DNA of 64,000 nucleotides from Buxus sempervirens (taxonomy: Eukaryota; Streptophyta; Magnoliopsida; Buxales; Buxaceae): positions 4,539,828 through 4,603,827 of the forward strand of contig OX387195.1 of assembly GCA_947561395.2 (NCBI GenBank). The letters run 5' to 3'. This document shows positions 12,124-23,488 of the stretch, one piece after another (the first letter of the stretch is position 1; every line of letters begins with the position of its first letter). Under the pieces are notes generated by a model that did not search any database, was not told the origin of the DNA, and saw only the letters and a list, made by a program, of their open reading frames with translations. The translations under genes were made by a program, and so were the position numbers.

Positions 12124-12480
12124 CTGCAAGCACATGCACTTATTCCTCACTAGTACTTTCAATTAAGAAGAACGATGTCTCGTGGAGGTTGTGCATTGAT
12201 TATAAGGCCTTAAATTATAGCATAATCAAAGACAAATTTCCTATTCCGGTCATTGATAAGCTTTTAGATTAACTACGGGTCAAAGTCCTTTAACAAGCTT
12301 GATTTAGGACGGCACACCATCAAATTCTCATGAATCCAAAGGATGTGGAATCTCACCAAAAAAAAAATCCAAAGGATGTGGAAAAGACGACTTTTAGAAC
12401 CGAGCATAATCATCATGAATTTCTTGTTACGTCATCCGATCGAGTTGACCAACAAACGAAAGCGGAATTTAAGTTGAAAT
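12124..12480 (+). pseudogene. Gypsy RT fragment after the CACTA insertion
   Basis: The reading continues [43 protein letters not shown], then MNPKDVEKTTFRTEHNHHEF. These match palm and fingers motifs of plant gypsy RT (VKKKDGSWR-like, DYRALN-like, FPIPVIDELLDEL-like, KTAFRT-like). The catalytic YXDD region is absent. A small duplication of ATCCAAAGGATGTGGAA (12334-12380) separates two pieces. Several stops make it non-functional. Confidence 0.8.
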
Positions 12481-13559
12481 TTGTATGCCTTTGTTTTATT
12501 TTTTTATTTACTTATTTATTTTTATTTTTTTTGCTTATGATATTTTGATTTATAATTGTTATTCAAGTATCATTTGGGGTATGTGAGAAGTTTTGTTTTG
12601 ATAAACTTAAAGCAAACTAAAAAAAGATAGAATTACTTAGCAATTAAGTAACACAAAATATCTTGATTAAAATGTTAATAAACCCAAAAATCTTAACAAA
12701 AATGATTAAAAATAGTATTACAAATAAAATCTATTTTTAAAATAAAATATCACAAGACTGGCTGCCTCGCCACTTGACATGGGCAGTTAGAGGTCACCCA
12801 TCAAAATCATTTTGATACATGCATTTGATTGTCAAACCCACAAATTATGCGTTGGAACATCCAATACATCCCTAATATAAAACAGCAAGTTGCTACTGCA
12901 CAAATGGACTTTCTCGTCTTCCAACTTCCACAACTGCTCTACCACGACTTCCACACTGCCTTCACACTCGTCCAAGCCTTTGCCAAAACCTCTCTCACTA
13001 AAAGCCCATATCCAAACCATCATACTTCTTTCCTAAAGCCTGAAAGCAACCTTATGGTTTTAAACAAACCTTTGTCAACTATCCTTGGAAGTAGAAAGGT
13101 TGCTACTTGGAGCTTGAAGAACGTCTCCACACCAAACTAAAGGCAGCCTACACAAACTAGACTCTTCCCTTGCAATGTTTGTGTATAAATGAGCATATTT
13201 GCCTTGATTCATGCTACAAAAATGCATGTTTGACTATATATTTATTGCCTTTTTTTTTTTTTTTTTCAAATGGGTTGCATGCTCCCATGGTTTGCTTCCC
13301 TCTCGCGATCCTCTCATTTTTATGTTGAGTATGTAATGGTTTGAGAGGCTGAGAAAGTTTTCCCAAGTTCATGTTCATATAATTTCTAATCTTTTGTCCG
13401 TTTGGGATTCCAAGGAAGCCTGTCATCTCGAATACGTCAAAGAAATGAAGCTAGGAGCTACAGGAAGGTGCTGAAGACTTGGTTTTATTTCAAAACAGTT
13501 CTTCTCCCTATTTTTATGCCTGAATGGCAGTAAAAATGATCACTCTCCCTTTCCTTATT
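12481..13559. other. AT-rich unassigned stretch
   Basis: I see no gene or clear element here. It holds T-rich low complexity (12495-12545), and a 103-codon ORF at 12829-13140 with no recognised domain on either strand. It lies between the end of the old gypsy pol and Tat LTR-like sequence. Confidence 0.5.
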
Positions 13560-14933
13560 CTTTCCTCTGTGAGGATATAAGGTTGTTTGAGCACCCAAGG
13601 CACATACATGTTATATGCCTGGTCCAGCATGTGTGCAATAGCATCCACTTCACATTTGGCTATGTTTGCATGTTTATTTTCATAATAGTATTGAAGTATG
13701 TGCCTAGATCTGCCATGGCTTGGCCGATGCCAAAGGGGTGGCTAGGCTCTCCGAGCCATGTACTCTCTTTTCCCAAACACTTTCCCATGCAAAACAACTA
13801 GTTGACTAGATAAAAATTTGTCAAAATACCTCCTGGCTATTCCTCCTTGAGTTGAAGCACCTATGCCAATTTATGGGGCTTATTATGTGCACATTAGCCC
13901 AGATCAAACACTCTAGAGGTTTGATCATCAGCCTCGCAATAAGCCTCACCTAACAACTATATGGATGGAGTTAAAACCTCATTACAGGCCAATTTTGGGC
14001 ATCAAAGTGGTGAACTTGCAACTAAAAGGAATACTTGCAGTAATCCTACCAATTAGGATTAATTAATGGACACAAAGAGAGCTGCATAGCTCATTTACAT
14101 GATTCATGATTAGACTACATGATAATTGAGATGATAAAGCCAAAATTGGGTTTCTTATAATCCAAGAACACGTAAAAATTGAGGATTTTGGCTTCTGGGG
14201 CCCACTCCCAGAACCCTGGTAGGGTCTACAAAGGCCTTGCGATCTTTTGGATAAGTCCTAAAAACCCAGAAAAGCCCAGAAAGATTGAAAAAAAAATTGA
14301 GCTAAACAAGGAAGTACATTCCCGATAGAAACACACATCACCCAAATTGGATTGTGCATTCCTATTAGGAAGGCACAAAATAAATTAGACTATGCTTCAA
14401 ACAGAAATGCACAGTCCAGAATATTCATTTCAGCCTAGTTTCAGGCATTAACTTCAAAAATCAATGAAATAAAATGATGAAACCAAAATAAGTAACTATG
14501 GGCCTAATAGTGACTTCACCACAAGCCTAATTGAGACTATGGGCCTTCCAACAGGGCCAATGCATTCAAACCAACTTCATTGTGGTTAAAATAAGTAAAC
14601 ATGTATGGAAATTTCTACCAAAAAACAAACATGTATGGAAATGCACCAAACCCAGAGAGGCCAAAAGTAGAACCTGAATGTTATATGCAGGAATAGGCAA
14701 ATAAAATTAGTCAACTCCACATCTAACTCGAATCAAATGGGAACCTGCTACCTGGCAAGGTGACCCAGGGTATTCAGAACTTCCCCAGGTCATAACCAAG
14801 TTACTTATTCAGGCTCTAGGCAGACTAAAATTGGGAACTATTTATACCCTCAAATGAACAGTGACGACTCCTTAAAACCACTAAAATATAGTTAAGTAAA
14901 ATCTGCCCACTCAAATTCCAAAGTGAAAAACAG
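13560..14933 (+). mobile_element. Tat-type LTR 3' part, interrupted by the gag-only copia element
   Basis: It carries the Tat LTR hallmark order: GGGCCTTCCAACAGGGCC (14538-14556), a CCAGGGTATTCAGAACTTCCCC-type stretch near 14765-14790, and AGTGACGACTCC (14861-14872). After removal of 14934-20435 it continues to GTGCGCACA at 20506 and a primer-like site at 20511. The LTR start is not defined. Divergence from the copies at 41-47 kb and 56-60 kb shows greater age. Confidence 0.55.
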
Positions 14934-15944
14934 GGTTTTGACTCTAACAACACCTAGAGGGGGGTGAATAGGTGTAGCACAGCGGAATAAAATTTTTCTA
15001 TCAATTAAAGACAAGTCCTTGATTAATAGGCATGAACAAATCCTCAAGGTAATTCCAGAAAATCAAATAACTAATCAAAAGCAATTAACAAGCCACCCAA
15101 ATTGCAAGCAAATAATTAAAGCATGTAAAGTAAGACAAAACAAGCAATTTGGTGACGAAAGGAAAACTCTATGAGAACTCTCACTAGAGAAAAACCCTCC
15201 GGGCTATGCAGGAGCCACCTAAAAGATCCAATATGAAAAGAAGACTTACAACCTATAGTTCAGACGACTCAACATCCCTATGCTAGACTCTACAACTCAC
15301 AGACTTGAAAGTATCTGAGGAACTCCTCAGATTTGCTCCACAGCAACACTTCAAAACTCTGAAGATCTTCTCATACGATCACCCAAATGAACTCGCCTGG
15401 TATCCGTAGGAACTCCCAAGATCAATCTCCCCAACCCGGAACTCCAAGGTAGAGGAAGGAAGAAGAAAAGAAAGGTTTTATGGCTCAAAAGATGAAAACC
15501 TAGAAGAAGGGTTTTCAGAAGAGAAAAGGATATTTAGGGCTTCTAAAACGTAGCTCTCTTAGGTTTAGAAGGTCCCTAATCCTATTTAAAGGTTCCCCAA
15601 AAAGTTTGAAGTCAATCCGAATTGAAACGAGTAAGTTATGTAATTTTTCGTAACTTTTCAGAAATTTTGCTGTTTGAACGTTCGAACGCTCAGCAAACGC
15701 CACCCTTTAAAAATTGAACGTTAGAACGGCCAGAGAACGTTGGTCAAACGCCACTCTCCAGAAATTGAACGTTTGAACGGCCAGAGAACGTTGATCAAAC
15801 GTTGGGCATAACTTCTTCAATTTGACTCCGATTTTGACGCCGTTTGAACCATGTCTTCTTGGACTCAAACTAAACATTCTAAACACACTTAAACACTTTC
15901 TTTTTGACACTAAATTAAGCCAAACTAAAATATTAAACCTTACA
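14934..15944 (-). repeat. 3' LTR of gag-only copia element
   Basis: 1011 bp, nearly identical to 19357-20435 except that the latter holds an extra segment of roughly 70 bp in the GAACG-repeat block (about 20171-20245). The repeat block (15678-15805: GAACGTTCGAACG-type inverted motifs) lies upstream, in the transcription sense, of a TTTAAATAGG TATA box at about 15589-15599. Confidence 0.9.
15590..15600 (-). promoter_or_regulatory. Candidate TATA box of gag-only copia LTR
   Basis: On the minus strand CTTTAAATAGG follows the GAACG repeat block by about 80-200 bases. The same sequence is in the other LTR near 20013-20023. Confidence 0.55.
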
Positions 15945-15960
15945 AACTCCCCCTTTGGCT
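15945..15960 (-). other. Polypurine tract of gag-only copia element
   Basis: AGCCAAAGGGGGAGTT on the minus strand abuts the 3' LTR. Five more GGGGGAG- or GGGGAG-like tracts occur further upstream (16205, 16225, 16282, 16317 and 16884 regions). Confidence 0.8.
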
Positions 15961-17519
15961 ATTCAGTGACAAAACCTATACACAATATAAAAAACAGAGA
16001 ATCCATGACATTGTGAACCACCAAGCAATGTCTTGGATTAAACAAACTCAAACACAACCTATCTACACTAACCTAGATAGACCAAGCTTGAATTTGAAAC
16101 CTGCAACCTGTAACAAAACAACTCAAAGAAAAAAATACCTTGTGAAACGCATGAGGAATAAAAAAAATAATAATACGCAATTCACATTCAATTCAATCAT
16201 CAAAGCTCCCCCTTAGAAATACCTACTCCCCCTTTTTGTCACAGAAATAGACAAAAGGAAACAGAGAAGCCAGAAATACCTACTCCCCAAAGGAAATAGA
16301 GAGGCTAGAAACACCAACTCCCCCTCAAAACTTGACACAGTTTGGAAGAAGCACAAGCATAAACTCAAATGGCTAGAATAGATAACAAAGCTGGAAATAC
16401 TTTAAGGAAGACATTCGAACCAAATTAGCAAAACTAAACCAAGAATTGAAGACAAAACACATTTGGAAGAGATGGAGAACTTAAAAAAATTTCCAGATTT
16501 CAATTCAAAACACCAAGCCACCAATGAAACCAACTAAACCACATGTAAAAACACTCTAAAAACATGATGAATCATGCCCGAAGCAATATTTCATAAAAAC
16601 TCAAAATTTTCATATTTTTTAGAACTTTTTCACCCAAAATTCAAGTTTTTACAAAACTAAAAACAATAATCCTAAATAACTACACAATAATGTAATTAAA
16701 TCACCAAGTGTGCTTGCGTGTAAGTGCACAACCAAATACAACAAGTTTGCCTAAATAGGAACTTGGTAAGGAGGATTTGGCCATTTATCAAGAAATCACA
16801 ATATTACTCAAGTCTCTCTATGAATTAAAAAGAACTCCCTTCATGAATTTTGAGACCTTAAAAAAAACTCTGTTTTTGAAACTTTCTCCCCCTGTTTCTT
16901 ACAATTCTTTTTGCACAAAGAGTAGTGTTCCTTAGAATATCCGAGTTTACAGCTTATGCCATGGTTGTACTGCTTGTATTTCTTTTAGAACTCAAGATGT
17001 CTGGGGTTTACAGCTCATCCCAGAGTTCTTTTCATACAACTTTCTTTTAAACAAAAGGGAGAAATATCTTCTTAACACAAGGTCACATACTAGGATCTTT
17101 TTAACTTAAGATAGACAAGAGTAAATCAAGGATTGCCTATCCACACACTTACCGAAAAAGAAAAAATTAAGCTTGCTTAATTGTATTTGGTGTGTGTAAG
17201 TGAAGTGCAAAACACACTAAGAGATCAATCAACCTTTGTGCATTTATATGAGATCATTGAAATAGATTTTGCAAAACAATTCTTTTAAACAATTAATTCT
17301 CTCAATATAAAAATGTATTGTTTTCACAAACACATGCTCATGACACAAATCACCAAAAATAAAAAATAGAAAATCTTTTTGTATTTTCTGAAAAATTGTA
17401 AATCAAAAACAATTAAACTAAAATAAAAAACCAGAAAAATAAAAACAGAAAAAAAACATGCATGCAAAGGATAAGATAAGCATGATAAATAGGGCCAATG
17501 CATGCAACACAAATCCCAA
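15961..17519 (-). other. Non-coding 3' region of gag-only copia element
   Basis: No ORF of note. It contains repeated ACTCCCCCT tracts and a 'tccgagtttacagcttatgcc'-type segment (near 16938) that recurs in the SIRE-like element near 28520. Pol appears to have been replaced or lost here. Confidence 0.6.
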
Positions 17520-19313
17520 TCAATGAAGAGGAGTCAAATCACTCTTCTTCACCCAAACTTGTCGGTTAGAAGAGGATTTCTTGGTTAAGGAAACTAGTTG
17601 TTCAGAAAGAAGCCTAGTTTGTTCAACTAAAACCTTGACTTGTTTAGACAAATCCACATTGGATTGTCTAGAAGGAGAATTCCAAGATTGAGTAAGCTCT
17701 TCTCCTAATCTCCAGCAATTAGGTCTTATGTGACCTAGAACACCACAATGGTGGCAAGTGGGAATGAATTTCTGAGATTGAGATTCCCTAGGAAGAGATG
17801 CCTTAGGTTTAGACCTTCTGAACTTTTGGGTAGGCCTTTTTGCCTTTTTGGTCTTTGAAGATGAAGGAGCATCCTGAAATCCTAAACCTCTCTTATCAGT
17901 CACTGTTTGACTCATACCAAGCATGTGATCAAGCTTTTGAGAACCAAAAGAGAAGTTTTGCAACTGAGATTTGGACTTTTCTAACTCAGATTTCAGAGAC
18001 ATGTTTTGAGACTCAAGGGTTTCAATCTTCAACTTCAACTCACCAACATGTGAAGTAGACTCATCCAATTTAACTTGAAGTCCTTCCTTGACAAGTTCTA
18101 CTTCATTGAGCTTTTTGAGAAAGGCCTTGTTTTGTTTCTTTATTTTCAGGCTTTCATTAAAAAGCTTTTCATAAGCCTCTTCAAGGCTTTCCTCATCTTC
18201 AGACTCACTTTGAGAACCAATATTATTCTCAAGTGGTTTAGAGTCTTGAAGAGTGTTTCCATCATCACTTCCCACAATAGAAGTGAAGACCATGTAGTTT
18301 GAACCCTCTTCAGATACAAAGTGCTTCTCATGTTCAGATTCAGTCTCACTATCAGACAAGGTAACATTCATTGCTTTCCCACTTCCCTTACCTTTCAATT
18401 TCTTGTAAGTAGGACATTCAGCTCTTATGTGGCCAAACCCTTGGCAACCATGACACTTTACCTGCTGAGTTGTATTTTCATGAATGTCTTTGGTTTCCCT
18501 AGGTTCTTTCCAAAATTTCCTCTCCTTGCTAGAAGTCCCCCTAGACCATTCATTGCCTTTTTTGTTTTTCCTAATCTTAAACATCTTTCTAAAACTCTTC
18601 ACAAATTGGGCAATCTCCTCATCATCAGACTCATTAAAAGTCTTTCCTTTCATGGCTCTAAGAGCAATGGATTTGCTCTTTTTGGTTTGAGGTAAGGTAA
18701 GCTCATAGGTTTGAATTGATCCTATTAGGTCTTCAACCCTAATTTTGTCAATGTCTTTGCTTTCCTCTATGGCTGTTACCTTGGGTATAAACCTCTCAGG
18801 GAGAGACCTAAGGATTTTTCTCACAACTCTGTTTGGAAGAATTTTGTCACCAAGGTTGAAACTAGAATTCACTATGTCACTGAGTTTGGCATAAAACTCA
18901 TCAAAGGGTTCATCCTCTCCCATCTTCAATTCTTCAAACCTAGTGATGAGCATCTGCAATTTAGAATTCTTCACGAGGACAGTTCCCTCATGAGTGGTTT
19001 CCAAAATTTCCCAAATTTCTTTACCGGTCTGACAAGTGGACACCCGTTTGAACTCATCAACAGAAATTGCACTAAAGAGTGCATTGACACCTTTACTATT
19101 GTGGTTGACTTCAATTAACTCTTCCCTAGTGTATTGCCTTGGGTCTTTGAGTTTAATCTCACCATCTACGATAATAGTGGGTAGAGACCATCCTCTCTCA
19201 ACACTTCCCCAAACCCTTTCATCAATAGCCTTAAGATAGGCTCTCATACGAACTTTCCAATATGCATAATTACCACCATCAAAGAAGGGTGGGGCAGAGG
19301 AAGACTTGTCCAT
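17520..19313 (-). CDS. gag: Gag polyprotein of gag-only copia element, intact, 597 aa
   Basis: ATG at 19313 (MDKSSSAPPFFDGGNYAYWK) was chosen over an upstream in-frame TTG lying in the primer site. Residues 8-45 are the DUF4219-like start (NYAYWKVRMRAYL), about 60-205 a UBN2/copia gag core (ILRSLPERF at 167-175), then a basic stretch. A CCHC knuckle is at 287-300 (CHGCQGFGHIRAEC), an acidic part at 320-380, a coiled coil at about 375-460, and a second CCHC at 520-533 (CHHCGVLGHIRPNC). It should form the particle and bind RNA. It stops just after VWVKK, where the SIRE-like pol continues into protease. No stops or shifts are seen. Confidence 0.92.
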   Translation of the reverse strand: MDKSSSAPPFFDGGNYAYWKVRMRAYLKAIDERVWGSVERGWSLPTIIVDGEIKLKDPRQYTREELIEVNHNSKGVNALFSAISVDEFKRVSTCQTGKEIWEILETTHEGTVLVKNSKLQMLITRFEELKMGEDEPFDEFYAKLSDIVNSSFNLGDKILPNRVVRKILRSLPERFIPKVTAIEESKDIDKIRVEDLIGSIQTYELTLPQTKKSKSIALRAMKGKTFNESDDEEIAQFVKSFRKMFKIRKNKKGNEWSRGTSSKERKFWKEPRETKDIHENTTQQVKCHGCQGFGHIRAECPTYKKLKGKGSGKAMNVTLSDSETESEHEKHFVSEEGSNYMVFTSIVGSDDGNTLQDSKPLENNIGSQSESEDEESLEEAYEKLFNESLKIKKQNKAFLKKLNEVELVKEGLQVKLDESTSHVGELKLKIETLESQNMSLKSELEKSKSQLQNFSFGSQKLDHMLGMSQTVTDKRGLGFQDAPSSSKTKKAKRPTQKFRRSKPKASLPRESQSQKFIPTCHHCGVLGHIRPNCWRLGEELTQSWNSPSRQSNVDLSKQVKVLVEQTRLLSEQLVSLTKKSSSNRQVWVKKSDLTPLH

Positions 19314-19339
19314 GACTAACAGAGTCAAGGATCTGGTTA

Positions 19340-19354
19340 CCCGCTCTGATACCA
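19340..19354 (-). other. Primer binding site, tRNA-iMet type
   Basis: TGGTATCAGAGCGGG on the minus strand, two bases after the LTR end. This identifies 19357-20435 as the 5' LTR. Confidence 0.85.
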
Positions 19355-19356
19355 AT

Positions 19357-20435
19357 TGAAAAACAGGGTTTTGACTCTAACAACACCTAGAGGGGGGTGA
19401 ATAGGTGTAGCACAGCGGAATAAAATTTTTCTATCAATTAAAGACAAGTCCTTAATTAATAGGCATGAACAAATCCTCAAGGTAATTCCAGAAAATCAAA
19501 TAACTAATCAAAAGCAATTAACAAGCCACCCAAATTGCAAGCAAATAATTAAAGCATGTAAAGTAAGACAAAACAAGCAATTTGGTGACGAAAGGAAAAC
19601 TCTATGAGAACTCTCACTAGAAAAAAACCCTCCGGGCTATGCAGGAGCCACCTAAAAGATCCAATATGAAAAGAAGACTTACAACCTATAGTTCAGACGA
19701 CTCAACATCCCTATGCTAGACTCTACAACTCACAGACTTGAAAGTATCTGAGGAACTCCTCAGATTTGCTCCACAGCAACACTTCAGAACTCTGAAGATC
19801 TTCTCACACGATCACCCAAACGAACTCGCCTGGTATCCGTAGGAACTCCCACGATCAATCTCCCCAACCCGGAACTCCAAGGTAGAGGAAGGAAGAAGAA
19901 AAGAAAGGTTTTATGGCTCAAAAGATGAAAACCTAGAAGAAGGGTTTTCAGAAGAGAAAGGGATATTTAGGGCTTCTAAAACGTAGCTCTCTTAGGTTTA
20001 GAAGGTCCCTAATCCTATTTAAAGGTTCCCCAAAAAGTTTGAAGTCAATCCGAATTGAAACAAGTTATGTAATTTTTCGTAACTTTTCGGAAATTTTGCT
20101 GTTTGAACGTTCGAACGCTCAGCAAACGCCACCCTTTAAAAATTGAACGTTAGAACGGCTAGAGAACGTTGGTTGAACGCTAGTCTCGGGTTTGTCTGCA
20201 GAACATGAACGTTCGAACAGCCAAAGAACGTTGGTCAAACGCCACTCTCCAGAAATTGAACGTTCGAACGGCCAGAGAACGTTGATCAAACGTTGGGTAT
20301 AACTTCTTCAATTTGACTCCGATTTTGACGCTGTTTGAACCATGTCTTCTTGGACTCAAACTAAACATTCTAAACACACTTAAACACTTTCTTTTTGACA
20401 CTGAATTAAGCCAAACTAAAATATTAAACCTTACA
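19357..20435 (-). repeat. 5' LTR of gag-only copia element
   Basis: 1079 bp. It differs from the 3' LTR mainly by the extra GAACG-rich segment and a 4-base deletion near 20063; scattered substitutions are few. Structure as in the partner LTR. Confidence 0.9.
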
Positions 20436-20529
20436 CAAAGCATGATGACTTTGTGGGCTGCCGCCACATGCACGTCAGGCCGATGTGCGCACAACCTGTG
20501 CGCACAACCTTGCAACTCCGCTGAGGATC
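20436..20529 (+). mobile_element. Tat LTR end and decayed tRNA-Arg-type primer site
   Basis: After the TSD copy, LTR text ends GTGCGCACA at 20506. A 4-base spacer is followed by TGCAACTCCGCTGAGGATC (20511-20529), a decayed form of TGGCGACTCCGCTGGGGA-type sites complementary to tRNA-Arg. Compare the better preserved site at 43355-43373. Confidence 0.6.
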
Positions 20530-21398
20530 GACTCAATCCAACCAAGTTTTAATTAGACTAACTTGACTCAATAGGGCTGCCCATGCGCACGCACAGACAT
20601 GCATAAGCACCTACACTCACACAAGCATACATGCACACGTATGGCATGATTTATTTGCTTATCTACTTACTCATTTTGCTATATCTGCGTGGGGTGATAG
20701 GCATGAGGAAAAATGTGCATATGAGCCTCCCTGAATGATGCAAAAAATATGCATTGCATAGTCCTAGTTACCCAGGCAGCCAACCCCACCCAATATACAA
20801 AAACTACAAAAACTCTTGGGATGCAAGCAACCCAGCTTGCCCTTGGTTTTACTTAGAAAAGCGGAGGCAAAACTTCCCTTCAAGCACATTATCCTTGCAT
20901 GCCTCTAGTTTTTTACCTGGAAAGTCAAAGGTGAACAGCTTGTCTTAGACCCTGCAGCTTTGGCTTGAGATAGATATCCTTGTCTTGCCCATTTATGAGC
21001 TCAGCACGTACATGCGCGTTGCATTGAGGAAGTAGTACGATGCTTTCCATCTAGGTTAATGCAAACAAATTAACACTCGACTTAAAACCCAAAGCCCACA
21101 AAGTTATTCCTAACACATCAATCTTGAATCCTTAAGTTATTCCTAGCACACGTGGTCCCAACAAAGCCCACAAAGTAAGAAGCCTTTTTATCGAGTCAGG
21201 AGAACTACCGCAGATCCATATGCACCCAAATCCTTTAAAGATGATCATGTCAGTCCTGCTTGGTCCACTATGAGAGACTCATATAAGCAATAAATTCTAA
21301 TGGCTCTCATCACTTATAATCTAGAGGCCCAGATCTTTAGCACCCTTCAAAGCCAGGAAGCTTAGGGTAGGATTATATTTGAATTTTGCCTAATAAGG
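20530..21398 (+). other. Leader of the older Tat element (non-coding)
   Basis: TGCGTGGGGTGATAGGCATG (20689) and GAAAAGCGGAGGCAAAAC (20857) match the leader of the Tat element at 43660-43740 and 46960-46980. No gag follows: the rest is lost or displaced. No ORF is supported. Confidence 0.5.
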
Positions 21399-21577
21399 GT
21401 AGGATTATATAATTTTCCGACCCATGAAGACCAAGTTTTAATTTTTCAATTCAACACTTTTATAATCCAAATGTAATTCAACGATCCATGTTGGCCACTT
21501 CGTAAAATCTCTTGATTGTAATAATACATGGATACCTTCCTTTTTTTTTTTTTTTTTTGGTAATAATACATGGATAC
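21399..21577 (+). repeat. Direct repeat copy 1 flanking the CACTA-like piece
   Basis: About 179 bp from GTAGGATTATATAATTTTCC to ATACATGGATA. It recurs at 23312-23488 with a few substitutions. The CACTA terminus begins at its right end. Confidence 0.85.
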
Positions 21578-23311
21578 ACTACAAAAAAACAAGGCTCTAG
21601 CAGCGGGGATTAGTGGACCTTTAGCAGTGGTCTTTTAATGACTGCCACTAAAAGTCACTAAAAGTCATCCAACTTATCCCTCCCCGATCTATCTCTTTGG
21701 CGGTTTCGCTGAACTGAACTCTCGCCTTAATCTCTCTCTTCTAGTCATCTATCTCTTTCCCCTAAACTCTCACCCTAATCTCTCTCTTGCAATCATCCAT
21801 CCAATTAATTTCTTATCTATCTCTCGCCCTAATCTCTGTCTTCCGATCTGTTCTCAATCTTGTGAAACCCATCCGCTCTCCATCTCTCTCGCCCTAATCT
21901 CTCTCTTCCAACCTGTTCTCAGTCTCGCGAAAGCCATCTTCTCTCCATCGCTTTCCTTCGATAAATCATTGTTACATGCACATTTAAGCGGTGAAGTTCT
22001 TCAAATTTTGGCTTCCAAATTACAAGAGTCTCAACTCTGCAACTTGCAAGGTGAGGGAATCTGAAAGAGAAGTTACAGTCTCCGATCAGGTATTTTTTTT
22101 TTCTTTTTAGTATTCTTCCTCTTCCTCTTTGTTTTGAAATATTAGGTTTATTTTATTTTTCCGGCTATTTGTGATTTGTGTTTTGAATATTCTTAAAATC
22201 CACATTTATTCTCAAATCAGTCTAGTGCTCTGTTGTCGTGGAGCTTTTGATTTTGATAATTTCCTCATGTTTCTCATTCTGATTCCTAAAGATTTTGTTT
22301 CCAGCAATTTCTTCTTCTTTTTCACAATTATTGATTTCTGTTAGCATTATGGAAATTAATTTTGGATCACCAATGGTGAAATATATTTAATTTATTTTTC
22401 TAGCTATTTCTGGTGTTTATTTCCTACTTTCCCAGCTTGTAAATAGTTTGAAATTATTGGTGTATCATATTAAAAGTTTGATCGTGATTAATTCATATGT
22501 TATAGGAACTTTTAGAACTCAAGAAATCTCTCAATGCTGAAGTTGAGCAGCTAAGATAGTAAGTTACTCTCAAGACCTATTGTCCAGTTCTATTTTTCCA
22601 ATTATATTGTGCTAAATTGTTTGGTGGAGTGATATTAGGAATTTCAAGAATTGACCACGCTTCAACAGCAACAAAAGGATGTTACTGCTAGTCTGAGGAG
22701 CTTGGGGGTACGTATCTTGAGATTCTTTCTTCCTATTCATATTCTATTTTCCTTTCCTTCCATTGAATAAATTTTCTAAGAATTTGTTTGTTTTTGTTGA
22801 CCTCTGGTCAGATCATGGAGCTTGTGATGTTACCTGCTATTATTTCATTTATTACCATTTAATTTGATGTCCATGATAAAATTGTAAATCCCTGTTCATC
22901 CTTCGGCTAGCTATAATACTACTCTACCCACATTTACTAGTTCTTCTCTGTCATTTCCATTGGTGTTGTAACAGAATTTTATGCTTTTTTGTTCATTGTA
23001 GATTCAATGGATGAAAGAAAATTTACAGTTTCTAATATAAATGGATGATTACTGTGATCATTTCGGTACAATGCAGATACAAGGAAATCGTGGGTACTCA
23101 TGTAAACTAAAATTCAAAGAGCAGTCTATCATTGAACGAAATCCTCATCAGGTAATTGATCAAATACATATAAATTTCTTCTAGACAGAATTTGGTAATT
23201 AGACCTCTTACCTTCATTTCCAGAGATACAAGGATTCTTTGTTGCTATATCTTGGTATTATAGTCAAGGGGTTGCTTTCTTTACATGGCTTCCATATACT
23301 GTATTTCCTCT
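21577..23311 (+). mobile_element. CACTA-like element, left end clear, right end degraded
   Basis: It begins CACTACAAAAAAACAAGG with subterminal CTAGCAGCGG and AGCAGTGG repeats (21597-21635) like the element at 9121. The right terminus is only suggested by CCTCTGTAG at 23306-23314; no clean TTTTGTAGTG. A CT-rich leader (21660-21960) and captured exons occupy the interior. No transposase. Confidence 0.6.
22506..23151 (+). pseudogene. Captured coiled-coil gene exons in CACTA-like element (unidentified)
   Basis: Three exon-like blocks have consensus splice borders. 22506-22558 reads ELLELKKSLNAEVEQLR, before GTAAGT. 22639-22707 reads EFQELTTLQQQQKDVTASLR, between ATTAG and GTACGT. 23077-23151 reads [16 protein letters not shown], between TGCAG and GTAATT. 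A further block ending GATCAG before GTATTT is near 22035-22089 (RESEREVTVSDQ). Phase is maintained for the last two; a TA before the first donor breaks the frame. The protein looks like a short coiled coil; I cannot name it. Confidence 0.5.
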
Positions 23312-23488
23312 GTAGGATTATATAATTTTCCGACCCATGAAAACCAAGTTTTAATTTTTCAATTCAACACTTTTATAATCCAAATGGAATTCATCGATCC
23401 ATGTTGGCCACTTCGTAAAATCTCTTGATTGTAATAATACATGGATACCTTCGCTTTTTTTTTTTTTTTGGTAATAATACATGGATAC
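23312..23488 (+). repeat. Direct repeat copy 2
   Basis: Matches 21399-21577. Beyond it the ATACATGGATACCTTC unit expands into a tandem array. Confidence 0.85.

Larger units (their letters stand above)
14934..20435 (-). mobile_element. Gag-only copia element (TR-GAG type), TSD CAAAG
   Basis: CAAAG flanks both sides (14929-14933, 20436-20440). LTRs are 14934-15944 and 19357-20435; on the minus strand they begin TGTAAGGTTTAATATTTTAG and end in TTTTTCA. A tRNA-iMet primer site follows the 5' LTR and a polypurine tract precedes the 3' LTR. The 3.4-kb interior encodes only one long gag; no protease, integrase or RT is present. It must borrow Pol from a relative, and the SIRE-like element at 24811-37584 has the same gag plan. 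Confidence 0.9.

Noticed and set aside
12829..13140. 103-codon ORF on the plus strand and a 63-codon ORF opposite
   Set aside because: No domain, no supporting context; a chance ORF cannot be excluded.
17520..19355. Start of gag at 19355
   Set aside because: That codon is TTG within the primer binding site; the first ATG at 19313 gives the family start.
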